Source: Saprospirales bacterium
GTDB lineage: Bacteria; Bacteroidota; Bacteroidia; Chitinophagales; Saprospiraceae
Direction: 5' to 3'
NCBI GenBank assembly: GCA_016719895.1
Contig: JADJYG010000005.1
Span: forward strand, 248,001 to 312,000
DNA: 64,000 bases
The notes under the pieces are model-generated. The model searched no databases. It had not been told where the DNA came from and saw nothing but the letters and a program-made list of their open reading frames with translations. The position numbers and the translations under genes were made by a program. Shown piece by piece: positions 44,176-52,938 of this stretch; position 1 is the first letter of the stretch; each line of letters begins with the position of its first letter.

Positions 44176-46536
44176 ATGCCTGCAACTGACATACTTCCCT
44201 TGATGCTGATTCGCACGGCCGGGTTGCCTTTTACCCGGCTGGAGCAACTGTCGGTAGATTGGAATCCGGCAGAGAGGGCCCTGGCTGTTGCAGAAGATCA
44301 TCTGGCCCGGGCGATACACGATCTTCAGCGGGCATTCGATGTAGCGCTACGGGCACTTCCGCACACCGGCTTGCGCACGGCAGTGTATAACGCCCGGAAA
44401 GCCTTTTTCCAGCGGCAGAAAGTACCCGACACCACCAGGCTCGCCATGTGGCCTGAAAAGGGAGGCCATGCACCGGAATTGGCCCGGTTGCTGGCGGCCG
44501 TTGAGGCCTGCCGGAAAGCCCGCCAAACCTTTCAGGATGCGCGGGACGATTTTGATGCACAGTATACAGCAGCTTTGATCGGGGCTTATGAGGCATTGCA
44601 GACGATAGCCCGGGAGGATGGTTTTCAGCGGTCGCTGTTGTTTTCCAGTCATGCTTTGCTGGAACAGTTGCACCGGTTTACCGACACGCCGGCGAGGCAA
44701 TTTTCTAAAAAAGAACGCCAAATGGCTCTGGCCGTGCTCCAGTATGCATCCCGTATGGCAATAAAAACCTCGCCGCTCAGTCATCTGACGACGGTGGCAG
44801 TGTACGTACCTGGCAGAGAAGTCCCGGAGGCGCCGTTCGGGAAAAGCATGGTCAGCCCGAATGTGGCATTACTGGAAGCGATTTATACTGTATTGCTGCG
44901 CGAACCGACCTTTTACCAGGTCTTGCCGGCCCGGCTCAACCCCTGCATCGTGGCGCCGGCGGAACGCGAATACGAGTGGTTGTTTTATAATGGCGTGGAG
45001 GAAGGGTTTCAAACAGTAGCCAGCGATCCATTGCTGCAGTACGTGGTGGAGTTGCTTCTGGATAACCAGCGGCAAATGCCGTTTGACGCGATTGTGCGGG
45101 CCGTGTCGGCCGTTGCCGATGCCGGACCGGCAGAAGTAGAAGCGTATGTACTGGAGCTGCTGGATACCGGTTTTTTGGAGTGGGTACTTCCCGAAAGCGG
45201 GCTTTCGCCGGACTGGTGTGCCGGCTTATACCGTTTTTTAGGCTTTCTGCCGGCTGCTCCTCCGGTGGTGGAAACACTGGAGCTTCTGCAGTGGTTGCGC
45301 GCAACGGCACGCGCCCTGCCCAACCATGCGGTAATGGACGCCGTTTCGGCTCAGCAGGCGGCGGCCGAACAGGTGCGGCACTACCTGGCACGCCATGGTT
45401 TGGGTGCTACGCCCATCCCGCCGGAACAATTGTTTTTTGAAGATGTAGAGCAGCCCTTCCGGCTTGGTATTCCCTGGCCGCAACTTCAATTGTTGATAAA
45501 CCAATTGGCCACTGCCTGGCGTCAGCGGCCGGAAAAGCCACTGCCCACCCAACGCGCCGCTTTGTCCGGCTTTCTCGATGGTAAAACGCAATCGGGCCAA
45601 GCCGTTGATTTTCTAGCGTTTTGTCGCGAATACCTGTCCGGCCTGTCCGGGCTGGCCCCGGCCACGCTCAGTGGCAGGGGGCCGGAAAAAATAGGCGCCC
45701 TGTTCCAGGTTTTCGAATCGGACGGCTGCTGGTATGCCGTGGTGAACGGCCTTTTCCCCGGTGGCGGAAAATTGTTTGCACGGTGGCTGCACCTTTTTCC
45801 AGCCGGCGTCCGGCATGCGCTCCAAAAATGGCTGGCTAAATCTTGCAGCGGCGCAGATTTTGTGTTGCAATATCCCTGGCAAGGCTACTTCAACGCCAAT
45901 TTTCAGCCGGCCCTGACCGCCGGGGTTCTGGCCGTGCCGGGCGGCCGTTTGCCGGCTCCCGGGCACGACCAGGACATATTATTGGGCAATGTGGAAATTA
46001 TTCGCGGCGATGGAGCTCCGGTTTTACGCGACCGGCTCTCCGGAAGGGTGTTCAAACTGACGGATACCGGACTGGAAGCCCTTGAAACGCGTCCGCCGGC
46101 CATGCAGGTGCTTTGGCAATTGGGTGTGCCCTATGTTTCGGTGGACGCCTTGGCTCCGGAGGATTGTTGGACACCCCTTCAAGGCGATACTATTCGTTTC
46201 CGGCCCCGCTATTGTGTTGGGAATGTAGTGTTTGCACGCGCAAGTTGGGTGTTCGAGCCGGAAGCCTGGAGCCCCTGGCTGCGGGAGCTCGATGCGGGTT
46301 TTTTCCGGCATGTTCGCCGGGAGTTATCGGTACATTCGGCGCCCCGCCATTTTTTTGCCCACCTGCCTGGAGAAAAACCACAGTATTTCGACCTGAACAG
46401 TCCGGCGCTGCTCCTGTTGTTTTGCAAGATGTTGCAGGGGGGCCGGGGCGCCCTCACGCTGGTTGAAGCCTTGCCCCTGCCACCAGGCGGGCATGGGGAG
46501 CGGGTACAGGAATACGTAGTGGAATTCGCAGTGTAG
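44176..46536 (+). CDS. Orphan lantibiotic dehydratase (LanB N-terminal domain)-like protein
   Basis: The protein has 786 aa from ATG 44176 (MPATDILPLMLIRTAGLP, LanB-like opening). The upstream ATG at 44086 would overlap the divergent gene. LanB-type features are RMAIKTSPLSHLTTVAVY (near residues 223-240, the R-x-TPFG-like region), GNVEIIRGDGAPVLRDRLSGRVFKL, and the C-terminal HFFAHLPGEKPQYFDLNSPALLLLF ... LTLVEALP. LanB enzymes glutamylate Ser/Thr of a precursor peptide using glutamyl-tRNA. No elimination-domain (SpaB_C), cyclase, transporter or precursor peptide is adjacent. It may install a modification or be a degenerate family member. The assignment is from motif pattern, so it is moderate. 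Confidence 0.6.
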   Translation: MPATDILPLMLIRTAGLPFTRLEQLSVDWNPAERALAVAEDHLARAIHDLQRAFDVALRALPHTGLRTAVYNARKAFFQRQKVPDTTRLAMWPEKGGHAPELARLLAAVEACRKARQTFQDARDDFDAQYTAALIGAYEALQTIAREDGFQRSLLFSSHALLEQLHRFTDTPARQFSKKERQMALAVLQYASRMAIKTSPLSHLTTVAVYVPGREVPEAPFGKSMVSPNVALLEAIYTVLLREPTFYQVLPARLNPCIVAPAEREYEWLFYNGVEEGFQTVASDPLLQYVVELLLDNQRQMPFDAIVRAVSAVADAGPAEVEAYVLELLDTGFLEWVLPESGLSPDWCAGLYRFLGFLPAAPPVVETLELLQWLRATARALPNHAVMDAVSAQQAAAEQVRHYLARHGLGATPIPPEQLFFEDVEQPFRLGIPWPQLQLLINQLATAWRQRPEKPLPTQRAALSGFLDGKTQSGQAVDFLAFCREYLSGLSGLAPATLSGRGPEKIGALFQVFESDGCWYAVVNGLFPGGGKLFARWLHLFPAGVRHALQKWLAKSCSGADFVLQYPWQGYFNANFQPALTAGVLAVPGGRLPAPGHDQDILLGNVEIIRGDGAPVLRDRLSGRVFKLTDTGLEALETRPPAMQVLWQLGVPYVSVDALAPEDCWTPLQGDTIRFRPRYCVGNVVFARASWVFEPEAWSPWLRELDAGFFRHVRRELSVHSAPRHFFAHLPGEKPQYFDLNSPALLLLFCKMLQGGRGALTLVEALPLPPGGHGERVQEYVVEFAV

Positions 46537-46563
46537 CTGCCGCGGCCGTACGCCGCAACAAGT

Positions 46564-47472
46564 CTATTTGTTCTCGATCAAATCGATCAGCCGGTTCAGC
46601 TCGCCGTCGTTTTCAAATTTGATGACGAGCTGGCCCTTCCCTTTGTCGTTGCGCTTGAGGTCTACTTTTGCGCCGAAATAGGCGCGGAATTGGTCCTGAA
46701 TATGGCGCAGGTGATCGGGCAGGCGTTTGTCGGCCGTGGATTTTTTTCCCGACCGGTCTTCCTTGTGGCGTGCGATGAGGGCTTCGACCGCGCGCACGGA
46801 AAGGCCTTCCTGTGCGATTTGACGCAGCAGGGAAAGCTGAAATGCGATATCGTTTACGCCGGCCAGGGCGCGGGCGTGCCCCATGCTGAGTTGTCCGTTT
46901 TTGATAGCCTGCTGAATATCCACCGGTAGCCGCAGCAGGCGCAGGTAATTGGTGATGGTGGCGCGGTCTTTGCCCACCCGTTCTGACAACAATTCATCGG
47001 TGAGATTACATTCTTCCTTGAGCCGTTGGTACGAGATCGCTACCTCTATAGCGTTCAGGTCCTGACGCTGAATGTTCTCGATGAGCGCCATTTCCAGCAT
47101 CTGCTGGTCGTCGGCCAGGCGCACATAGGCGGGAATCTCGGTAAGCCCGGCCATTTGTGCGGCCCGGAAGCGGCGTTCGCCGGAGATCAGTTGATACGCC
47201 TTGTCGTGCAGCCGGCGCACCGTGACGGGTTGGATCAGCCCGTGCACCCGGATGCTGTCGGTCAGCTCATCCAGGGCAGTTTGATCGAATTCGGTGCGGG
47301 GCTGGAAAGGATTGGCTTCAATTTGATTGACCGGCAACATGGCGACCGTATGCGTCAGTTCGCGCACCACTTCCTGTGCGTTTTGCTGCACGGCTTGTTC
47401 CATGAGTTGCGGATCGGTCAACAACGCGCGGATGCCTTTCCCAAACTCGGGTTTATTTATCTTTTTCGACAT
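46564..47472 (-). CDS. parB: Chromosome partitioning protein ParB
   Basis: This 302-aa protein has the ParB/Spo0J signature: NQIEANPFQPRTEFDQTALDELTDSIRVHGLIQPVTVR (about residues 50-87), the CTP-binding ISGERRFRAAQMAGL and ENIQRQDLNAIEVAISYQRL. A helix-turn-helix KDRATITNYLRLLRLP and a C-terminal dimerisation segment (GQLVIKFENDGELNRLIDLIE) complete it. It binds parS near the origin and loads SMC. It is the second gene of a parA-parB operon with a 1-bp gap. No parS-like TGTTTCACGTGAAACA site was found by eye in the window. Confidence 0.95.
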   Translation of the reverse strand: MSKKINKPEFGKGIRALLTDPQLMEQAVQQNAQEVVRELTHTVAMLPVNQIEANPFQPRTEFDQTALDELTDSIRVHGLIQPVTVRRLHDKAYQLISGERRFRAAQMAGLTEIPAYVRLADDQQMLEMALIENIQRQDLNAIEVAISYQRLKEECNLTDELLSERVGKDRATITNYLRLLRLPVDIQQAIKNGQLSMGHARALAGVNDIAFQLSLLRQIAQEGLSVRAVEALIARHKEDRSGKKSTADKRLPDHLRHIQDQFRAYFGAKVDLKRNDKGKGQLVIKFENDGELNRLIDLIENK

Positions 47473-47473
47473 T

Positions 47474-48241
47474 TCAATTCGGATTTCTCCGCAAAAATTC
47501 TTCTGCCAGGTTAAAGAAATTGACGGCGCCCTTGCTGCTCACATCGTACATGGCAACGGGCACGTGTTGCATCGGCGCTTCGGCCACGCGCGAATTGCGG
47601 TGGATGATGGTTTCATAAACATAATCGTTGCTGCTGTTTCGCACCTCCTCGACGATGGCGTTGGCCAGGCGCAGGCGGCTGTCAAACATGGAAATCAACA
47701 GGCCCTCCACTTGCAGGTCAGGGTTGTAGCCTTGTTTGACCAGTGCAATGGTGTTTTTCAGTTTGGACAGGCCTTCGAAGGAAAACATTTCGCATTGCAC
47801 CGGGATAAGCACCGTATTGGCGGCCACCAGGGCGTTTACCGTGATCAGCCCGAGTGAGGGCAGGCAATCGATAAAAACGAAGTCGTAATCCGATTGCACC
47901 TGTTTGACGATATTGCGAAGGATATACTCGCGGTTGGGTTTGTTGACCAGTTCAACTTCTGCGCCCACCAGGTTGATACTGGCCGGCAACAACCACAGGT
48001 TGGGTGTTTCAGTGGCCAGGATAGCATCCTTCGGATTGGAATCGTTGACCAGGCAGTCGTACAAACTTACCGTTTCTTCGGTGGTGATGACCCCTACGCC
48101 CGAGGAGGCGTTCGACTGAGGGTCGGCATCGATGAGCAGTACCCGTTTTTCCAAAATAGCCAGGGAGGCGGCGAGATTGATGGCGGTAGTGGTCTTGCCG
48201 ACCCCGCCCTTTTGGTTTGCGATTGTGATGATTTTGCTCAT
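47474..48241 (-). CDS. parA: Chromosome partitioning ATPase ParA
   Basis: This 255-aa ATPase has the deviant Walker A KGGVGKTTTAINLA (residues 10-23), LLIDADPQSNASSGVG and FVFIDCLPSLGLITVNALVAA, all diagnostic of chromosomal ParA/Soj proteins. It drives segregation of ParB-parS complexes on the nucleoid. It lies directly upstream of parB. A LanB-like gene, not the usual dnaA/rnpA neighbourhood, is downstream. Confidence 0.95.
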   Translation of the reverse strand: MSKIITIANQKGGVGKTTTAINLAASLAILEKRVLLIDADPQSNASSGVGVITTEETVSLYDCLVNDSNPKDAILATETPNLWLLPASINLVGAEVELVNKPNREYILRNIVKQVQSDYDFVFIDCLPSLGLITVNALVAANTVLIPVQCEMFSFEGLSKLKNTIALVKQGYNPDLQVEGLLISMFDSRLRLANAIVEEVRNSSNDYVYETIIHRNSRVAEAPMQHVPVAMYDVSSKGAVNFFNLAEEFLRRNPN

Positions 48242-48283
48242 AACCGGAGTTTGTTATGCCGAACAGGCAGTATCTTGTATGGC

Positions 48284-48967
48284 TTAGAAAGTTCTTGTCT
48301 CACCAATGGACATTAAAATTAATTCTTTCCCCTTTTCCGCAAAAGCGGCACGGGCTTTCGCATGATCGATTTTGATAAATCCGAACGTATCATAATGGCA
48401 TCCCACGATTCGGTCACATTCGATAAACGCACTGGCCAACACGGCATCGCGGTAGTCCATCGTAAAATTAGACCCAATGGGCAGGATTGCCAATTTCAGT
48501 GCCGGGCATATCATGGGGATGAGTTTCATGTCGAGGGTCAGGGCTGTATCGCCTGCCATGTAGAAGGCGCCATCTGCGGTATCTACCACATATCCCGCGG
48601 GATCACCCCCGTAGGAACCATCGGAAAAACTACTGCTGTGCACGGCATTCACCATTTTCACCCGCCCGAAATCGAACGGCCACCATCCGCCCTTATTCAT
48701 TGGGTGTGTGGAGAATCCCTTTGCGCTGTAGTGGGCATGAATTTCCCAAATGCCGACGATCAGGGCCTCCGGGTTCTGGCGCATCACTGCTTCCACATCG
48801 GCTATATGATCGCTATGTGCATGGGTCAACAGGATGTAGTCGAAGTGGATGCTGTTGACGTTGATCTGTGCTGCCAACGGATTTCCGGACACAAAGGGAT
48901 CGAAAAGCAAGCGTTTGCCGCCGGCTTCCACCAAAAAACAGGAATGGCCGAAATAGGTGATTTTCAT
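48284..48967 (-). CDS. UPF0173 metal-dependent hydrolase (metallo-beta-lactamase fold)
   Basis: The protein has 227 aa from ATG 48967 (MKITYFGHSCFLVEAGGKRLLFDPF, the standard beginning). Metal ligands lie in YILLTHAHSDHIAD (about residues 47-60, HxHxDH), further sites include HYSAKGF, FYMAGDTALTLDM and the closing IVGCHYDTF. The family (UPF0173, YtkL-like) has no assigned substrate. It precedes parA by 42 bp on the same strand. A TATCTTTG box on the minus strand (49018-49011) is a likely -7 element, giving a leader of about 35 nt. Confidence 0.9.
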   Translation of the reverse strand: MKITYFGHSCFLVEAGGKRLLFDPFVSGNPLAAQINVNSIHFDYILLTHAHSDHIADVEAVMRQNPEALIVGIWEIHAHYSAKGFSTHPMNKGGWWPFDFGRVKMVNAVHSSSFSDGSYGGDPAGYVVDTADGAFYMAGDTALTLDMKLIPMICPALKLAILPIGSNFTMDYRDAVLASAFIECDRIVGCHYDTFGFIKIDHAKARAAFAEKGKELILMSIGETRTF

Positions 48968-49105
48968 AGGCGCACTAACAACCCGCGGCAATTGCCCGGG
49001 GAACATCCGGCAAAGATAACTTTGGCTTGGAGAATACGGTCATCTGCCCCCCGGGAAGTTATCCACCGGGGAGTGGGGATAAATATGTTGAAAAGTGTTG
49101 GTAAT

Positions 49106-49190
49106 GCTGAGAAACTGCTTGAGTTAATTTCACCGGGTCGCAAAGCATAGTTTTTGTTGTCAGGCAAATTAACTCAAACAGTTTCTTAGC
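49106..49190. repeat. Imperfect 25-bp inverted repeat at the end of the T9SS type B gene
   Basis: The arms 49106-49130 and 49166-49190 are complementary at 23 of 25 positions across a 35-bp loop. The right arm covers the stop codon of the leftward T9SS gene (49186-49188), so the hairpin would form at its 3' end and may terminate it. The loop contains TTTTTG, but there is no T-run immediately after the stem. Confidence 0.65.
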
Positions 49191-50787
49191 GCAGCAATGT
49201 GACATTTCCTTTCCGAAGAGCGGGAACTCTGGCGCCGTTTTCGATCAATTCGTAGTGGAGGACCCAAACATAGGTGTCTGAAGGGGCTTCCGAACCGCCA
49301 AAGCGGCCATCCCAGCCCTTTAGAATCTCCCTGGTTTCGAATACTAAGAGGCCCCAGCGGTTGAAAACCTGAAATTTATAGGCGGTCACCGGACACAGAA
49401 AATCGGGCTGAAACGTATCGTTGGTCTGATCGTCATTGGGGGTGAACGCATTCCCGATTGTGTATGGGTCAGGTGGGGGCGCGCACACCAGGCGGTCTTG
49501 CACGGTGAACGAATGCACGGTGAATGGAAGAGCACTGATTTGTACTTCGGGCGCCGCCGTCAGCGGGAGGTTTGCCGAAACGAGCGCATGGGCGAAAGAT
49601 TTTATTTCCTGTAACGGGCTGCAACAGCCGGCGAGCCCACCCAGACTGTCCAGTTGGGCCAGGCACACCGTTTTTTCAAAAACATCCAGGCTTCCGATCG
49701 CGGCCCATGAACCGTCGGGAAGCGGATCCAGCCGGTGCCATTTGGTGGGATCGTCATGCGTATCGGGATAAAAACGGACCGATTTAACCACGCCTGTGGT
49801 GCTTGCCCGTACGATGAAAGAACCTTGCGGCGAGCTGGGATTTACAAAAAAGATATCACCGGCCGGTGTGATGTGCAGATCGCCGTATTCATCCACATAT
49901 TTATAAATCACGAAAGTTGGCTGATAAATATTGGACCATTGCGGGTTGCCTTCATCGTCCAGCAAAGTAAGCCAGGCAATGTCGTTTGCTCCGGGTATCC
50001 AACCGTTCATGACCAGCCGGCCGTCGGAAAGCAGCGCCAGATTGTTGGGTTCTTCATCGACCAGGCTGCCCAGGCGTTTGCTAAAAACCGGCAAACCATC
50101 GGCGGTGAAACGGCCGATCCAGGCATCTTCGCTGTTCAGGTGCCGGGTCTGGCCAAGTACGTAAAAGCCGCCACCGGCGGGGATTTCTACGGCAGCCGTG
50201 GCGGTGATATGATTCGGGGCGTCCCAAATCCGTTGCCACAATGTGGCTCCGGAGCCGTCAAATTTCACCAGCATTATCTTGTGTTGGGACGATGCGCTGT
50301 TAAACGTTTCCCCAACCAGCAAATAGCCATCGCCCAGGGGCAGGATTTTCCGGATGACGGCGGTGGCAGGAGTTATCGTATTGCTCCATAAAACGTTGCC
50401 GTTGGCGTCCAGTTTGACATATCCGGCCCGTTTTGGCTGTATTGTGTCACCCGGATCGTTCCAGCCAATTATTAATTCACCCGAACCGGTGTGCAACGCC
50501 AGGTTGAACCACTCCTGGTAACCCGCGTCGTACTCCCGGGCCCACCGGGGCATGCCTTGCGGGTCGGTGTTGATTACCATACCATTGAAATTATCGGTAG
50601 CCCGCCAACCTACGAGGCTGTATCCGTCCGGCAGTACCTCCAGGTCTTTACCAAACAGGGCTTGTAAAGGCGGTACATCGGGGGAAGCAATTGATCGCGC
50701 AAAATAATCCTGCGCATTTAGTTTTACAGAAAATGCTATGCAAGCTATGAGCGGCACAGCAGGCAAGGTTGTTGGAATCCATTTCAT
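49186..50787 (-). CDS. T9SS type B secreted protein (gliding motility-associated C-terminal domain)
   Basis: This 533-aa protein has a signal peptide (to about LNAQ, residue 26). Several blade-like repeats with GSGxLIIGWNDPGD, GYLLVGETFN and GGGFYVLGQTRHL patterns form a beta-propeller-like body. The C-terminal 90 residues, beginning PYTIGNAFTPNDDQTNDTFQPDFLC and containing FQVFNRWGLLVFETREILKGWDGRFGG, are the gliding motility-associated (type B) sorting domain. It should be exported by T9SS and attached to or released from the surface. No enzymatic site is seen. Confidence 0.9.
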   Translation of the reverse strand: MKWIPTTLPAVPLIACIAFSVKLNAQDYFARSIASPDVPPLQALFGKDLEVLPDGYSLVGWRATDNFNGMVINTDPQGMPRWAREYDAGYQEWFNLALHTGSGELIIGWNDPGDTIQPKRAGYVKLDANGNVLWSNTITPATAVIRKILPLGDGYLLVGETFNSASSQHKIMLVKFDGSGATLWQRIWDAPNHITATAAVEIPAGGGFYVLGQTRHLNSEDAWIGRFTADGLPVFSKRLGSLVDEEPNNLALLSDGRLVMNGWIPGANDIAWLTLLDDEGNPQWSNIYQPTFVIYKYVDEYGDLHITPAGDIFFVNPSSPQGSFIVRASTTGVVKSVRFYPDTHDDPTKWHRLDPLPDGSWAAIGSLDVFEKTVCLAQLDSLGGLAGCCSPLQEIKSFAHALVSANLPLTAAPEVQISALPFTVHSFTVQDRLVCAPPPDPYTIGNAFTPNDDQTNDTFQPDFLCPVTAYKFQVFNRWGLLVFETREILKGWDGRFGGSEAPSDTYVWVLHYELIENGARVPALRKGNVTLLR

Positions 50788-50828
50788 TTGTTCTGTCTTA
50801 TTTTTTTAGGAATCGCAGCGGCCGGGCA

Positions 50829-52049
50829 TCATGCCGGCACCGGCTGTCTGGGCCGCATGCTCTGGTAGGTATGCAACAACTGGCGGGCCACTTCGAGGTT
50901 GTCGAAATTTTCCGTACAAAATACCTGTGCGCGTTGTCCCAGCCGTACCAGTTGCGGGCCTTCCGAGTAACACCACCGGATAGCGCTGTAAAATTCTTCC
51001 GGCGTATCGGCAATCAACGTTTCCCGGCGGTGGCGGGCGTTTATGCCTTCGAGCCCAATGGTGGTGGAAAGCACTGCTTTCCCGAGTGCCATGCCTTCCA
51101 GGATTTTGGCGCGCATGCCGCTGCCCGACAAAAGGGGAACGACCATAACGGCGTGCGCGTTGATAAATGCGGCAGCATCCGGCACTTCCCCGTGCACATG
51201 CACGCGAGGTAGCCGCAAGCGCTTTAACCAGGCCGGGGTGTTTCGGCCGGCAATATGAAAATGCAATTGCGGAAATTCGGGGGCCAGCAGCGGCTTCCAA
51301 ACCTTGTCCAAAAACCAGGCGAGTCCCTCGGCATTCGGCATCCAGTCGAGCGAACCGATGAAACCCAGGCGGAGGGGCTGCCGGAAACAGGCATCGTCGG
51401 CCATGTAGTCGCGGCAATCCAACCCGATCGGAATAACCACAGCGGGTTTGGTCAAGCCCAAGTTCCGGAATTGTTCCACATCCCGCTCTGTGATGCCGAT
51501 CAGCAGGTCGTAGCGGTTCAGGTGTTCCGTTTCAAATTTTTTCAAACGCGGGGTGATCGTATTCAGGTACCATTTTTTTAAAGGATTACTTTGAGCGGCC
51601 ACCCGTTCCCAAATTTCATGTTCGACATTGTGCGCGCGCAGGGCAATAAGTGCCGAGGAATGTTGCCGGATAAGCGGAATATAAGGCGCCAGGTAAAGGG
51701 TCTCCAGCTGAATCACATCAAACCAGTCATCCTGCAAAATTTCGATTAATTTTTCGGCAAAAGCCGGGTTTTCAAACCGTTCAACATGGTACGAGCGGTC
51801 GGAAAACAAGTTGGCAAGCGCTGCGAACGGGCGAATATGATTGTCAATATCGACGGTATGGATGGCCTGGTAGTGGTCGAAGCCGGGCGGCAACAGGCCT
51901 GGATCAAACCAGTGTTTACTGGTGTTCATGGCCAACAGCGTGACGTCGGAACCCAGTTCCTGGAATGCCTTGGCCAAATACGTCACCGCAATACTCTCAC
52001 CGTCCTTGAGCGGAAACGGAAACTTTTTGCAGAGTTGTAGAATCTTCAT
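50829..52049 (-). CDS. Glycosyltransferase family 4 protein
   Basis: This 406-aa GT-B enzyme has an N-terminal KILQLCKKFPFPLKDGESIAV (residues 2-22), an acceptor-domain core, the hinge-region strand RLGFIGSLDWMPNAEGLAWFLDKVW (about 227-251), and the donor-site motif VVPLLSGSGMRAKILEGMALGKAVLSTTIGLEGI (about 308-341), with the EX7E-type Glu in this segment. It probably adds a sugar to a surface polysaccharide or glycan. It is not next to other polysaccharide genes, so the pathway is open. It is divergent from lolD. Confidence 0.88.
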   Translation of the reverse strand: MKILQLCKKFPFPLKDGESIAVTYLAKAFQELGSDVTLLAMNTSKHWFDPGLLPPGFDHYQAIHTVDIDNHIRPFAALANLFSDRSYHVERFENPAFAEKLIEILQDDWFDVIQLETLYLAPYIPLIRQHSSALIALRAHNVEHEIWERVAAQSNPLKKWYLNTITPRLKKFETEHLNRYDLLIGITERDVEQFRNLGLTKPAVVIPIGLDCRDYMADDACFRQPLRLGFIGSLDWMPNAEGLAWFLDKVWKPLLAPEFPQLHFHIAGRNTPAWLKRLRLPRVHVHGEVPDAAAFINAHAVMVVPLLSGSGMRAKILEGMALGKAVLSTTIGLEGINARHRRETLIADTPEEFYSAIRWCYSEGPQLVRLGQRAQVFCTENFDNLEVARQLLHTYQSMRPRQPVPA

Positions 52050-52211
52050 GGTATGTTGCCTGGTCGCTAACCTTCAGGGGCGCCGGATTAAATCGGGTAA
52101 TAATGCGCATCTTAATCTGCTGGCGGCGAAAGTAGGATATCCGCTGTTATAATATAAAATCGATCCGGTTATGTTTTTAACAATTTTAAAAGCGCGGGAG
52201 GCATCAAATCA

Positions 52212-52219
52212 TATCTTTG
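52212..52219 (+). promoter_or_regulatory. Candidate -7 box for the lolD-like gene
   Basis: TATCTTTG fits the Bacteroidota -7 consensus and lies 53 bp before the ATG at 52273. A -33 TTG at the usual distance is not clear, so support is partial. Confidence 0.4.
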
Positions 52220-52272
52220 CGGCGTTTTATCCGACACTTTAGTGATTCACACGCAGATCGCGCAATCCGGTG

Positions 52273-52926
52273 ATGGTACTAGAAGCCAGCAATATTCATA
52301 AGGCATTTGGGCAGTTACAGATTCTCAAAGGCGTCAACGTAGCGGTACCCCGGGGCGAAATCGTCAGCATTGTGGGTAAATCGGGGGCTGGTAAAAGCAC
52401 GTTGTTGCATATTCTGGGTACGCTGGACCAAGCCGATCAAGGCGAGGTGACGATTAACAAGACGCTTGTCCGAAAACTCGGCATGCGCCAATTAGCCGCC
52501 TTTCGCAACCAACATATAGGGTTTGTGTTTCAGTTTCACCACCTCCTGCCCGAATTTACCGCACTGGAAAATGTATGCATCCCCGGCTTTATTCAAAAAA
52601 AACCGGAAATTGCCGTCAAACGCCGCGCTGCCGAATTGCTCGAGTACCTTGGCCTGTCCGACCGCCTTCAACACAAACCGGGCGAACTCAGCGGCGGCGA
52701 ACAACAACGGGTGGCGGTTGCCCGGGCCCTGATCAACCAACCTGACGTTATTTTTGCCGACGAGCCGACCGGAAACCTCGATAGCGCCGCTTCTCAGGAC
52801 TTGCACCGCCTCATCCGGCGCCTGCGGGATGAATACCGCCAGACTTTTGTAATTGTAACGCATAACAAAGAACTTGCTGACCTTTCGGACCGTTGCCTGG
52901 AAATGCGGGACGGACTTTTGGTCTAA
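52273..52926 (+). CDS. lolD: ABC transporter ATP-binding protein, LolD/MacB-type
   Basis: The protein has 217 aa from ATG 52273; a GTG one codon earlier is also possible. Walker A is GKSGAGKST (about residues 37-45), the Q-loop is QFHHLLPEF, the signature is LSGGEQQRVAVARAL (about 139-153), and Walker B is VIFADEPTGNLDS (about 157-169). The short single-domain form and EFTALENVCIPG match LolD, which powers release of lipoproteins from the inner membrane with LolC/E permeases. The permease genes are not adjacent, so it could serve another MacB-type exporter. The promoter candidate is at 52212-52219. Confidence 0.82.
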   Translation: MVLEASNIHKAFGQLQILKGVNVAVPRGEIVSIVGKSGAGKSTLLHILGTLDQADQGEVTINKTLVRKLGMRQLAAFRNQHIGFVFQFHHLLPEFTALENVCIPGFIQKKPEIAVKRRAAELLEYLGLSDRLQHKPGELSGGEQQRVAVARALINQPDVIFADEPTGNLDSAASQDLHRLIRRLRDEYRQTFVIVTHNKELADLSDRCLEMRDGLLV

Positions 52927-52938
52927 CATATTCAAACG

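Noticed and set aside
46564..48241. parS site near parAB
   Set aside because: I scanned CACGTG-containing sites in the window by eye and found none resembling TGTTTCACGTGAAACA.
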